Of a DNA stretch of 9,497 bases, positions 1 through 6,402 are shown one piece after another. The stretch is taken from contig JAFDJI010000102.1 of the NCBI GenBank assembly GCA_019307545.1, positions 1 through 9,497 on the forward strand, written 5' to 3'. The notes under the pieces were generated by a model that made no database searches, was not told the origin of the DNA, and worked only from the letters and a program-made list of their open reading frames with translations. Position 1 is the first letter of the stretch. Every line of letters starts with the position of its first letter. The translations under genes were made by a program, and so were the position numbers. This stretch comes from Deltaproteobacteria bacterium (lineage in GTDB: Bacteria; Myxococcota_A; UBA796; GCA-2862545).

Positions 1-1
1 C

Positions 2-514
2 GGGGGCCATGACTGCGACGATGACGACAACACGGTGTTCCCGGGCGCGCCGGAGACCCCAGACGACGAGATCGACCAGGACTGTGATGGTGACGACGCC
101 ATCGCGGACGTCGACGAGGACGGGTACGACAGCCCCGAGTGGGGTGGCACCGACTGTGACGACAGCGACGCCACCATCAACCCGGGCGGGACGGAGATCC
201 CCTACGACGGCATCGACCAGGATTGCGACGGCGAGGACGAGTGCGACGTCGACGAGGACGGGCAGGTCGCCGAGGAATGCGATGGCGACGACTGCGACGA
301 CACCGACGCCACCATCGGCCTGGCCTTCGCCGAGACGCCCTACGACGGCATCGACCAGGATTGCGACGGCGAGGACCTGTGCGATGTCGACTGCGACGGT
401 TTCGACGCCGACAACGACGCCTGCGGTGGCGACGACTGCGCGGACGACGACCCGGCCACCTACCCGGGGGCCATGGACAACCCGCTCGACGACATCGACC
501 AGGACTGCGACGGC
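2..514 (+). repeat. Four tandem Asp-rich metal-binding units (138-144 bp period)
   Basis: Four consecutive units are visible, beginning at about 2, 143, 281 and 425. Each encodes a DCDD-type acidic loop followed about 20 residues later by the DQDCDG core. Units 2 and 3 are closest in sequence. Unit 4 is cut short after its core and leads into the C-terminal anchor. More copies may lie upstream of the window. Confidence 0.85.
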
Positions 515-664
515 GAGGCGGCAGACCTCTTCGTCACCGGTGGATGCGACTGCGACACCGGCGGCGGCGCGCCGTGGACGGGTGCCGCGGTGCTCGGGGT
601 GATGCTCGCGTTCGTGAGGCGCCGCCGGGATGCGCTCCTCGGGACGCGCAACGGGAGGGGGTGA
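2..664 (+). CDS. Asp-rich MopE-type metal-binding repeat surface protein, C-terminal part (5' end outside window)
   Basis: The reading frame is open from the first bases, so the gene starts upstream; 220 codons and a TGA at 662-664 are visible. The product is made of Asp-rich units of 46-48 residues, each with a GGxDCDDxD loop, a PGAxExPxD stretch, a near-invariant DIDQDCDG or GIDQDCDG core and usually a DVDxDG loop. This matches the putative metal-binding (MopE/Cu-binding) repeat family common in myxobacterial secreted proteins; the Asp spacing suggests Ca2+ or another divalent cation. After the last unit come two cysteines (in-window residues 182 and 184), a Gly-rich spacer, a hydrophobic stretch (about 193-205), RRRR (206-209) and a short tail, resembling a MYXO-CTERM anchoring signal. 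The product is probably exported and surface-anchored. Its N-terminal domain and any enzymatic role are not visible. The OmpA-family gene begins 4 nt after its stop, so the two are probably cotranscribed. Confidence 0.85.
   Translation, partial: GGHDCDDDDNTVFPGAPETPDDEIDQDCDGDDAIADVDEDGYDSPEWGGTDCDDSDATINPGGTEIPYDGIDQDCDGEDECDVDEDGQVAEECDGDDCDDTDATIGLAFAETPYDGIDQDCDGEDLCDVDCDGFDADNDACGGDDCADDDPATYPGAMDNPLDDIDQDCDGEAADLFVTGGCDCDTGGGAPWTGAAVLGVMLAFVRRRRDALLGTRNGRG
200..376 (+). repeat. 39-bp perfect direct repeat pair (200-238 and 338-376)
   Basis: The 39 bases at 200-238 recur without a mismatch at 338-376, a 138-bp period. They encode PYDGIDQDCDGED in units 2 and 3. Identity at synonymous positions goes beyond protein-level conservation. 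Units 1 and 4 encode related cores with different synonymous choices, for example tgt rather than tgc for the core Cys in unit 1. Confidence 0.9.
545..628 (+). other. MYXO-CTERM-like C-terminal sorting/anchor signal (coding segment)
   Basis: This segment encodes CDCDTGGGAPW, then a hydrophobic run GAAVLGVMLAFV, then RRRR. The layout (Gly-Cys motif, single transmembrane helix, Arg cluster at the extreme C terminus) is that of the MYXO-CTERM signal, which in myxobacteria is processed at the invariant Cys by myxosortase-type CPBP proteases. There are two candidate cysteines, at 545-547 and 551-553. An 11-residue tail follows the arginines. The match is by layout only, not by a model score. Confidence 0.7.
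653..658 (+). promoter_or_regulatory. Ribosome binding site supporting the OmpA-family start at 669
   Basis: GGGAGG lies 10 nt upstream of the ATG at 669, which opens a clear signal peptide. The in-frame upstream start at 630 would add 13 residues in front of that signal peptide and has no comparable site, so 669 is preferred. The site overlaps the last codons of the preceding gene. Confidence 0.65.
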
Positions 665-668
665 CCCC

Positions 669-2546
669 ATGTTCGGCAAGCGCTCGATCCTTTGGTTGTG
701 CGCGCTGGTACTCCCCGCGTCCGCGTTTGCGCAGGAGCGGGTGGGGTTCGACGCGCACGGCTTCAACATGGTGCCCGACGACGGCGACCTCCAGGACCTG
801 ATGGTCACCTGGCGGGCCGAGCCCCAGCAGTTGGGCGCCATCGGAATCAACGGGGTGGTGGAGTACGCCAACCGCCCACTGGTCCTCCGGGTCCACGAGG
901 GTGACGACAAGACCCGGATCCCGCTGGTGGAGCACGTCCTCGCCCTCAACCTGGGGGCGAGCGTCGGGTTGCACGAGCGGATCGCGGTGGGGATCTCCGC
1001 TCCGGTGTACCTGCTGACGGTGGCTCGTGAGTTCGACGAGGAGGCGCGCACCGGGGGCCCGGCCCTGGGCGATCTCCGCCTGGCCGTGCCCATCAACCTC
1101 GCGAACCTGGGTGACGGGACCTTCGGGTTCTCCGTCATTCCCTTCGGGGTCGCCCCGACGGGGCCCGCGGAGCGGTTCCTGGGCTCGGATACCTTCTACG
1201 GGGGCGGCATCCTGGCGGCCACCTACGGGACCGAACCCCTGAGCGTCTCGCTGCACGTCGGCGCCCAGAGCGGCAACAAGCTCCAGTACGAGAACATCAC
1301 CGGTGGGGCCCAACTCCTGACCGCCGCGGGCCTGAGCTACCTGCTCACCGACACCCTGGCGCTGCGGGGCGAGGTCCGGTTCGACCCGAGCCTCAACCCC
1401 TCCGAGGAGAGCCCGGTGGCACTGGCCGAGGCCCCCGGAGAGGCCTACCTCTCGGCCCGCGGCCATGCCGGAGAGCACCTGTACTGGACCACGGGCCTGT
1501 CCACCGCCTTCACCCCGGGCGTCAGCGCGGCCTCGCTGCGCGTGTTCGCGGGCATCGGGTTCATGACCGGCAAGGATCGCGGTCGCGACGTGGACGGGGA
1601 CGGGTTCGTGGACTCCCTCGACACCTGCCCGGAGGAGATGGAGACCTACAACGAGTACAAGGACGACGACGGGTGTCCCGACGAGTTGGCGAAGGTCCGG
1701 ATCAAGGTGGTGGACCCCAACGGCAAACCCGTCTCCGGCGCCATGGTGACCTACGACGGCGAGGAGTTGGGCCAAACCAACAACGCCGGTGTGATCTCCA
1801 CCTCGGATCGGATGCCCGGAACCACCGCAAAGGTCGGCGCCGTGGCTGACGCGTTCGAGCCGGGCGAGGTCGGCGTCGACCTGAGGGAAGGGGAGCAGAC
1901 GCAGGAGATCACCCTGGAGGGTGTGCCGCGCCCGGTGCGCGTCATCGCCAAGAACCAGGCGGGTGAGCCGGTGGACGCCACCCTCTCCTTCGCCGGCGGA
2001 CCCGAGGTGATGGAGATCACCAACCTCGGCGAGGACGGCGAGGCGGCGTTCTCGCTGCGGCCCGGCGACTGGAACCTGGTGTTCGCCCACGACGACTATG
2101 GCTCGTTGCGCCAGCCCCTGGCCCTGGGTCCGGGGACCAACGAGATGGTGGTCGCGGTGGTGCTGGAGCCGGCGATGGTCGAGGTGACCCCGGTGGAAGT
2201 CGTCGCCTTGGAGAACATCTTCTTCGACTTCAACCAGGCGACGGTCCGCAAGGACTCCTTCCGGATCATCGAGGAGGTCGCGGCCACGCTGCTCGCCAGC
2301 CCCCACATCAAGAAGGTCGAGGTGCATGGCCACACGTCCTCCGAGGGCACCGAGCAGTACAACCTGGACCTCTCCCAGCGGCGGATGGAGAGCGTAGTGG
2401 GCGCGCTGGTGGAGCGCGGGGTGGAGCGGTCGCGCCTGGTCCCGAAGGGCTTCGGCGAGTCCCAACCCATCGACACCAACGACACCGAGGCGGGTCGGCA
2501 GAAGAACCGGCGGGTGGAGTTCGTCATCACCGACTCGACGCCGTAG
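669..2546 (+). CDS. OmpA-family outer-membrane protein with Ca-binding linker and peptidoglycan-binding domain
   Basis: The product has 625 residues. A Sec signal peptide (KR, then a hydrophobic core from Ile7) ends at Ala21 after AFA. Residues about 40-300 alternate short hydrophobic strands with polar turns, as in an outer-membrane beta-barrel. Residues 307-338 form a thrombospondin type-3-like loop (DVDGDGFVDSLDTCP, then DDDGCPDE), expected to bind Ca2+. Two beta-sandwich-like segments follow: 343-417, like carboxypeptidase regulatory domains (VVDPNGKPVSGAMV), and 421-501. Residues 512-620 are an OmpA C-terminal domain (FFDFNQATV, VHGHTSSEG, NLDLSQRR, PKGFGES, KNRRVEF). The likely role is tethering outer membrane to peptidoglycan, possibly as a pore. 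One oddity is Ser557 where the classical diaminopimelate-binding Asp of GHTD would be; the partner Arg572 is kept. The gene starts 4 nt after the metal-binding repeat gene and ends 45 nt before trpE. The C-terminal domain and signal peptide are secure; the barrel is inferred. Confidence 0.88.
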   Translation: MFGKRSILWLCALVLPASAFAQERVGFDAHGFNMVPDDGDLQDLMVTWRAEPQQLGAIGINGVVEYANRPLVLRVHEGDDKTRIPLVEHVLALNLGASVGLHERIAVGISAPVYLLTVAREFDEEARTGGPALGDLRLAVPINLANLGDGTFGFSVIPFGVAPTGPAERFLGSDTFYGGGILAATYGTEPLSVSLHVGAQSGNKLQYENITGGAQLLTAAGLSYLLTDTLALRGEVRFDPSLNPSEESPVALAEAPGEAYLSARGHAGEHLYWTTGLSTAFTPGVSAASLRVFAGIGFMTGKDRGRDVDGDGFVDSLDTCPEEMETYNEYKDDDGCPDELAKVRIKVVDPNGKPVSGAMVTYDGEELGQTNNAGVISTSDRMPGTTAKVGAVADAFEPGEVGVDLREGEQTQEITLEGVPRPVRVIAKNQAGEPVDATLSFAGGPEVMEITNLGEDGEAAFSLRPGDWNLVFAHDDYGSLRQPLALGPGTNEMVVAVVLEPAMVEVTPVEVVALENIFFDFNQATVRKDSFRIIEEVAATLLASPHIKKVEVHGHTSSEGTEQYNLDLSQRRMESVVGALVERGVERSRLVPKGFGESQPIDTNDTEAGRQKNRRVEFVITDSTP

Positions 2547-2591
2547 GGCATCAGCGCCCCGGACGCCGGGCCCTGGGTTATCAGCGGGGCC
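2547..2591 (+). other. 45-nt gap upstream of trpE; small hairpin, no clear promoter or leader peptide
   Basis: This is the only non-coding space ahead of the trp genes. It contains a hairpin, CCCGG (2558-2562), loop acg, CCGGG (2566-2570), without a following T-run, so it is not a convincing intrinsic terminator. ATCAGCG occurs twice, at 2550-2556 and 2580-2586. GCCCC (2556-2560) could alternatively pair with GGGGC (2586-2590), next to the trpE start and mutually exclusive with the hairpin. No ORF with clustered Trp codons and no recognisable -35/-10 pair are present. A regulatory role is speculative. Confidence 0.3.
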
Positions 2592-3974
2592 ATGAAGCCT
2601 CCGTTCGACATCGCCGCCGACCTGGACACCCCGGTCTCCGCGTTCCTCAAGCTCGCCCCCTTCCGACCGCGCTTCCTGCTGGAGAGCGTGGAGGGAGGCG
2701 AGCGGGTCGGACGGTACTCCTTCATCGGCTTCGGAGACGGCCTCGAGCTACGCTTGACCGGGGACGGGTTCTCGCTCGACGGGGAGGTGAGGCCGGCCCC
2801 TGCCTCCACCGCCGAGATGCTCGATCGGTTCCGTGCCGCCCTGGAGCGGGCACCCCGCCCCGAACCCGCGGCCGGGGTACCTTTCGCGGGCGGGCTGGTC
2901 GGCGTGGCCGGGTACGACCTCGTGCGTCGCATCGAGCGCCTCCCCGACCGTTCTGCTCCAGTGGTCGGCCACCCGGAGGCCGCCTACTACGCCCCCCCGT
3001 CGCTGCTGGTGTTCGATCACGTCAGCCGCCGGGTGGCGTTGCTCCATGATGGGCCCGAGTCGGAGAGGCAAGCGCTGGTCCGCGAGGTGGTGCGGGCGCT
3101 GCGCGGGCCGGTGCCCCAGGGCGCGTCAGGGGGAAGGACCACCGCGCCGGTGCCCAGCATGGACCGGGCCGCGTACATGCGAGGGGTGGAGGCCACCCGA
3201 GAACACATCGCCGCTGGGGACGTGTACCAGTTGGTCCTTTCGACGCGTTTTTCCGGGGAGACCACCCTCGATCCCTTCCAGGTGTACCGGGCCCTGCGGC
3301 TCCTCAACCCCTCGCCCTACATGTACTTCTGCGCGTTCGGGGATCTGTCGGTGGTGGGCTCCTCTCCCGAGGCCCTGGTCCGCCTGCAGGACCGGCGGGC
3401 CACCCTCCGTCCCATCGCGGGGACCCGCCCTCGAGGCGCCACGCCAATACAGGACGCCGCGCACGAGCAGGACCTGCTCGCGGACCCCAAGGAGGGCGCG
3501 GAGCACGTGATGTTGGTGGACCTGGCCCGCAACGACCTCGGACGGGTCGCGGTGCCGGGGTCGGTGCGCGTGGATCCGTACCGCAAGATCGAGCGCTACA
3601 GCCACGTCATGCACATCGTGAGCGGTGTCGAGGGGGTGCTCGCGTCGGACGCCGACCAGTTCGACCTCTTCGCTGCGGCGTTCCCCGCGGGTACCGTGGT
3701 GGGCGCCCCCAAGGTGCGGGCCATGGAACTCATCGAGGAGATGGAGCCGGTGCGTCGCGGGCTCTACGCGGGGACGGTGGGCTACTTCGGGCACCAGGGC
3801 ACCATGGACCAGGCGATCGCCATCCGCACCCTGGTGTTCCGGGACGGCGGGTACTCCTACCAGGTCGGGGCGGGGCTGGTCGCAGATAGCCGGCCCGATT
3901 CCGAGCACCAGGAGGTGATGGCGAAGGGCGCTGCGCTGGGTGCCGCACTGGCGCTGGCCGGGGAGGGGCTGTGA
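2592..3974 (+). CDS. trpE: Anthranilate synthase component I
   Basis: This is the chorismate-binding large subunit (460 residues) that, with ammonia from TrpG, converts chorismate to anthranilate and pyruvate in the cytoplasm. The N-terminal region carries FLLESVEGGERVGRYSFIG (28-46), including the LLES element that forms the tryptophan feedback site in characterised TrpE enzymes, so end-product inhibition is likely. The catalytic domain shows GSSPE (256-260), PIAGTRPRG (274-282), LVDLARNDLGRV (308-319), HIVSGVEG (341-348), GAPKVRAMELI (371-381) and QVGAGLVADS (424-433). PIAGT rather than PIKGT separates anthranilate synthase from the PabB paralogue. The ATG at 2592 is the only plausible start; its GCGGGG ribosome site is weak and only about 2 nt away. 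The stop overlaps the trpG start. The protein contains no tryptophan. Confidence 0.96.
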   Translation: MKPPFDIAADLDTPVSAFLKLAPFRPRFLLESVEGGERVGRYSFIGFGDGLELRLTGDGFSLDGEVRPAPASTAEMLDRFRAALERAPRPEPAAGVPFAGGLVGVAGYDLVRRIERLPDRSAPVVGHPEAAYYAPPSLLVFDHVSRRVALLHDGPESERQALVREVVRALRGPVPQGASGGRTTAPVPSMDRAAYMRGVEATREHIAAGDVYQLVLSTRFSGETTLDPFQVYRALRLLNPSPYMYFCAFGDLSVVGSSPEALVRLQDRRATLRPIAGTRPRGATPIQDAAHEQDLLADPKEGAEHVMLVDLARNDLGRVAVPGSVRVDPYRKIERYSHVMHIVSGVEGVLASDADQFDLFAAAFPAGTVVGAPKVRAMELIEEMEPVRRGLYAGTVGYFGHQGTMDQAIAIRTLVFRDGGYSYQVGAGLVADSRPDSEHQEVMAKGAALGAALALAGEGL

Positions 3975-4552
3975 GCACCGCGCGGGTCCTGCTGATCGAC
4001 AACTACGATTCCTTCACCTTCAACCTGGTGCAGTCGCTGCGCGTTCTCGGCGCCGAGGTCCTGGTGTATCGGAACGACCGCATCGAGGTCGAGGCATCTC
4101 TGGCCCTGGAGCCCACCCACCTGATGATCTCGCCCGGGCCCGGGAGACCGGAGGACGCCGGGGTGACCCTGCGGATGCTCGAGGCCTATATGGAGCGGGT
4201 TCCGATCCTCGGGGTGTGCCTGGGCCACCAGGCGCTGGCGGTGGTGCTCGGTGGGGTGGTGGACCGCGCCCCGCGGCTCATGCACGGCAAGTCCTCGCTG
4301 GTGCACCACGACGACAAGACCCTGTACCGCGGGCTCCCCAACCCCTTCCAGGGTGCCCGGTACCACTCGCTGGCGGTGCCCGAGCCGTCTCTCCCAGACG
4401 ACCTGGTGGTGACCGCCCGCACCTCGCGGGATGAGGTGATGGGCATCCGCCACCGGACCCTGCCGGTGGAGGGGGTGCAGTTCCACCCCGAGAGCGTGCT
4501 CACCCCGGAGGGGGATCGGCTGCTCTCCAACTTCCTCGAGCAGGAGGCCTGA
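3971..4552 (+). CDS. trpG: Anthranilate synthase component II (glutamine amidotransferase)
   Basis: This class I glutamine amidotransferase (193 residues, normal length) hydrolyses glutamine and channels ammonia to TrpE. DNYDSFTFNLV (10-20) and SPGPG (54-58) are present. The catalytic triad is Cys83 in GVCLGHQ with His172 and Glu174 in FHPES. The GTG start overlaps the trpE stop as GTGA, and GGGAGG at 3961-3966 lies 4 nt upstream. Some bacteria share this subunit between TrpE and PabB; its position directly after trpE makes anthranilate synthesis the main role, and sharing with PabB cannot be judged from the window. No tryptophan residues occur. Confidence 0.95.
   Translation: MSTARVLLIDNYDSFTFNLVQSLRVLGAEVLVYRNDRIEVEASLALEPTHLMISPGPGRPEDAGVTLRMLEAYMERVPILGVCLGHQALAVVLGGVVDRAPRLMHGKSSLVHHDDKTLYRGLPNPFQGARYHSLAVPEPSLPDDLVVTARTSRDEVMGIRHRTLPVEGVQFHPESVLTPEGDRLLSNFLEQEA
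4542..4547 (+). promoter_or_regulatory. Ribosome binding site that favours the TTG start of trpD
   Basis: A perfect AGGAGG inside the end of trpG lies 5 nt before the TTG at 4553 and 17 nt before the in-frame ATG at 4565. The spacing favours TTG, which directly abuts the trpG stop codon. Confidence 0.6.
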
Positions 4553-5566
4553 TTGGACCCGCGCATGTTGCTGGAGCGGCTGCTGGCTGGCGACGATCTC
4601 ACCCAGGACCAGGCGGGCGAGTTGATGGAGGCGCTCATCGCTTCCGAGGTGGCCGACGTGGTGAAGGCCGGCCTCTTGGTGGCCCTACGCGCCAAGGGAG
4701 AGACCGCGGATGAGGTTCGGGGCATGGCCCTGGCCATGCGGCGGGCCGCGCGTCCCCTTCCGAGGGACGACGATGAACTCGTCGTCGATACCTGCGGCAC
4801 CGGTGGGGATGGTTCGCACAGCTTCAACGTGTCCACCGCCACCGCGCTGCTGTGCGCCGCCGGCGGGTGTCGGGTGGTCAAGCACGGAAACCGCTCGGTG
4901 TCCAGCCAGTGCGGCAGCGCGGACGTGCTCGAGGCCCTGGGAATCCCGCTTCCCCCGGATCCCGAGTCCGCTGCCACCGCGCTTCGCACCCATGGCTTCA
5001 CCTTCCTGTTCGCCCCGGTGTTCCACCCGGCGATGAAGGCGGTGGTCCCGGTGCGACGGGGTCTGCGCGTGCGTACGGTGTTCAATGTGCTGGGCCCCCT
5101 CACAAACCCGGCATCGCCCCGTCACCAACTCGTGGGTGCCTTCAGCGAGGATGCGGCCGTCCTCATGGCGGAGACGCTCTCCGGGCTTCCCATCGACCGC
5201 GCGTTCGTGGTGCACGGCGCGCCGTCCTGGGACGAGGCCACCCCGGTGGGCCCCTTCCTGCTCCTGGACGTGACCCCGGGACAAGTGGTGCGGCGGACCG
5301 TCGACCCCGCGGAGTACGGCCTGGCCCGCTGTGCCCCGGAAGACCTCGCCGGCGGGGATGCTCGCCACAACGCCGGTCTGCTTCGGACCCTGTTCGCCGG
5401 GGAGCGGAACGCGATTCGCGACGCGGTGGTACTGAACACCGCCCTCGTCTTCCAATTGGTCGGGTCTGCCTCGGCACCCCGAGAGGCAGCGGACCTCGCC
5501 GCCGCGGTGATCGACGACGGACGGGCGCAACGGTACCTGGACCGCCTGGTGGGGTCGTCCGGTTGA
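4553..5566 (+). CDS. trpD: Anthranilate phosphoribosyltransferase
   Basis: This enzyme transfers phosphoribosyl from PRPP to anthranilate, the second step of the pathway. The 337-residue length is typical. Signature motifs are DTCGTGGDGSHSFNVST (79-95), the Gly-rich PRPP-binding loop, and KHGNRSVSSQCGSADVLEALG (110-130). FNVLGPLTNPA (177-187) and Asp227-Glu228 in SWDEATP correspond to the conserved core and second metal-binding acidic pair. The N-terminal helical region (LLERLLAGDDLTQDQAGELMEALI) matches the family. The TTG start at 4553 is chosen from the AGGAGG 5 nt upstream; ATG 4565 would remove four residues and is the alternative. The gene abuts the trpG stop and overlaps trpC by 4 nt. 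Confidence 0.95.
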   Translation: MDPRMLLERLLAGDDLTQDQAGELMEALIASEVADVVKAGLLVALRAKGETADEVRGMALAMRRAARPLPRDDDELVVDTCGTGGDGSHSFNVSTATALLCAAGGCRVVKHGNRSVSSQCGSADVLEALGIPLPPDPESAATALRTHGFTFLFAPVFHPAMKAVVPVRRGLRVRTVFNVLGPLTNPASPRHQLVGAFSEDAAVLMAETLSGLPIDRAFVVHGAPSWDEATPVGPFLLLDVTPGQVVRRTVDPAEYGLARCAPEDLAGGDARHNAGLLRTLFAGERNAIRDAVVLNTALVFQLVGSASAPREAADLAAAVIDDGRAQRYLDRLVGSSG

Positions 5567-6402
5567 CGCGGTCCCTCTTGGACCAGATGGCCACCTCCAG
5601 CCAGGAGCGGGTGGAGCAGGCGAGGGCGCGAGAAGACCTTCCCGCGCTCCGCACCCGCGCGCTGGACCGCGCTCCGCCACCGCCGCTGGTGCGCTCCCAG
5701 AGTGGGTTCGACCTCATCGCCGAGGTGAAGCTGCGCGCCCCGTCGGCGGGGGTGCTGTCTCGGCCTCCCGACCCGGAGCGGGAGGTGGCGCGGCGAGCAC
5801 GGGCCTATGCCGACGCGGGGGCGGCGGCGATCTCGGTGCTCACCGAGCCCTCACGCTTCGATGGAGACCTGTCCCACCTCGCCGCGGCCGCGGCGGTTTC
5901 ACCCGTGCCCGTCCTCCGCAAGGACTTCCTCGTCGACCCCTACCAGGTGTGGGAGGCGCGTGCCGCTGGGGCCGGCGGGGTGTTGCTCATCACCCGCATG
6001 TTGGAGGACGTGGTCCTGGACGCCGCGTTGTCCGCGGTGGCCGAGGCGGGGATGTTTGCGCTGTTGGAGGCCTTCGACGGCCACGACCTGGATCGCACCG
6101 CCCGGGCTGTCGCGCAATGGCCCACCGATGCACCCACCCCTCTGGTCGGGGTGAACAGCAGGGACCTGACCTCCCTGGAGGTCGACCTCGGACGGCTCCC
6201 CTCCCTGGTGGCGCGGATCCCGGAGGGGACCGTCCCGGTTGCAGAGAGCGGGGTGACCACCCCGGATGACGCGGCGTCCGTCGCTCGGGCCGGGTACGCC
6301 CTGGTCCTGGTCGGGACCGCGCTCATGTTGGCGCCCGATTCCCGCGTCTTCGCGCGGGCGTTGCTGGAGGCGGGCCGGTCGGCCCGGGGTGGAAGCCAAT
6401 GA
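5563..6402 (+). CDS. trpC: Indole-3-glycerol phosphate synthase
   Basis: This TIM-barrel enzyme (279 residues) decarboxylates and cyclises CdRP to indole-3-glycerol phosphate. The expected catalytic residues are visible: Glu54 and Lys56 in LIAEVK, Lys120 in LRKDF, Glu169 in LLEAF, Asn198 in GVNSRDL, and Glu228-Ser229 in VAESGV. SVLTEPSRFDGDLSHL (91-106) also fits. The usual SPSKG after the first Lys reads APSAG here (59-63). Family similarity begins at LLDQ, upstream of the first ATG (5587), so a TTG start is needed. The TTG at 5563 overlaps the trpD stop as TTGA and has GGTGGGG 8 nt upstream; TTG 5578 is the alternative. It is not fused to trpF, which starts at an ATGA overlap. Confidence 0.94.
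   Translation: MTRSLLDQMATSSQERVEQARAREDLPALRTRALDRAPPPPLVRSQSGFDLIAEVKLRAPSAGVLSRPPDPEREVARRARAYADAGAAAISVLTEPSRFDGDLSHLAAAAAVSPVPVLRKDFLVDPYQVWEARAAGAGGVLLITRMLEDVVLDAALSAVAEAGMFALLEAFDGHDLDRTARAVAQWPTDAPTPLVGVNSRDLTSLEVDLGRLPSLVARIPEGTVPVAESGVTTPDDAASVARAGYALVLVGTALMLAPDSRVFARALLEAGRSARGGSQ

Noticed and set aside
9..602. Open frame of 197 codons overlapping the Asp-rich repeat gene
   Set aside because: It is a Thr/Arg-rich shift of the Asp-rich repeats (gac-acg-rich DNA read out of frame). The frame encoding DQDCDG units has clear family motifs and covers the same DNA.
630..668. Upstream in-frame start for the OmpA-family gene at 630
   Set aside because: It would put 13 polar residues before a clear signal peptide and overlap the previous gene by 35 nt. 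The ATG at 669 has GGGAGG at a good distance.
534..2465. 643-codon open frame on the - strand opposite the OmpA-family gene
   Set aside because: The translation is His/Arg/Gly-rich with no recognisable motifs. It mirrors a well-supported gene and is what high GC in third codon positions produces on the opposite strand.
2558..2570. CCCGG-acg-CCGGG hairpin as an intrinsic terminator of the OmpA gene
   Set aside because: The stem is only 5 bp and it is followed by ccctgggtta rather than a T-run. It is kept only as a possible structural element.
2592..3974. Assignment as PabB (aminodeoxychorismate synthase)
   Set aside because: The active-site motif is PIAGT rather than PIKGT, the LLES feedback element is present, and the gene heads a complete trp operon.
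4852..5562. Upstream extension of the trpC and (8085-8246) trpA frames into their neighbours
   Set aside because: The frames stay open inside trpD and trpB only because stops are rare in this GC-rich DNA. Family similarity begins at the starts near 5563 and 8247.
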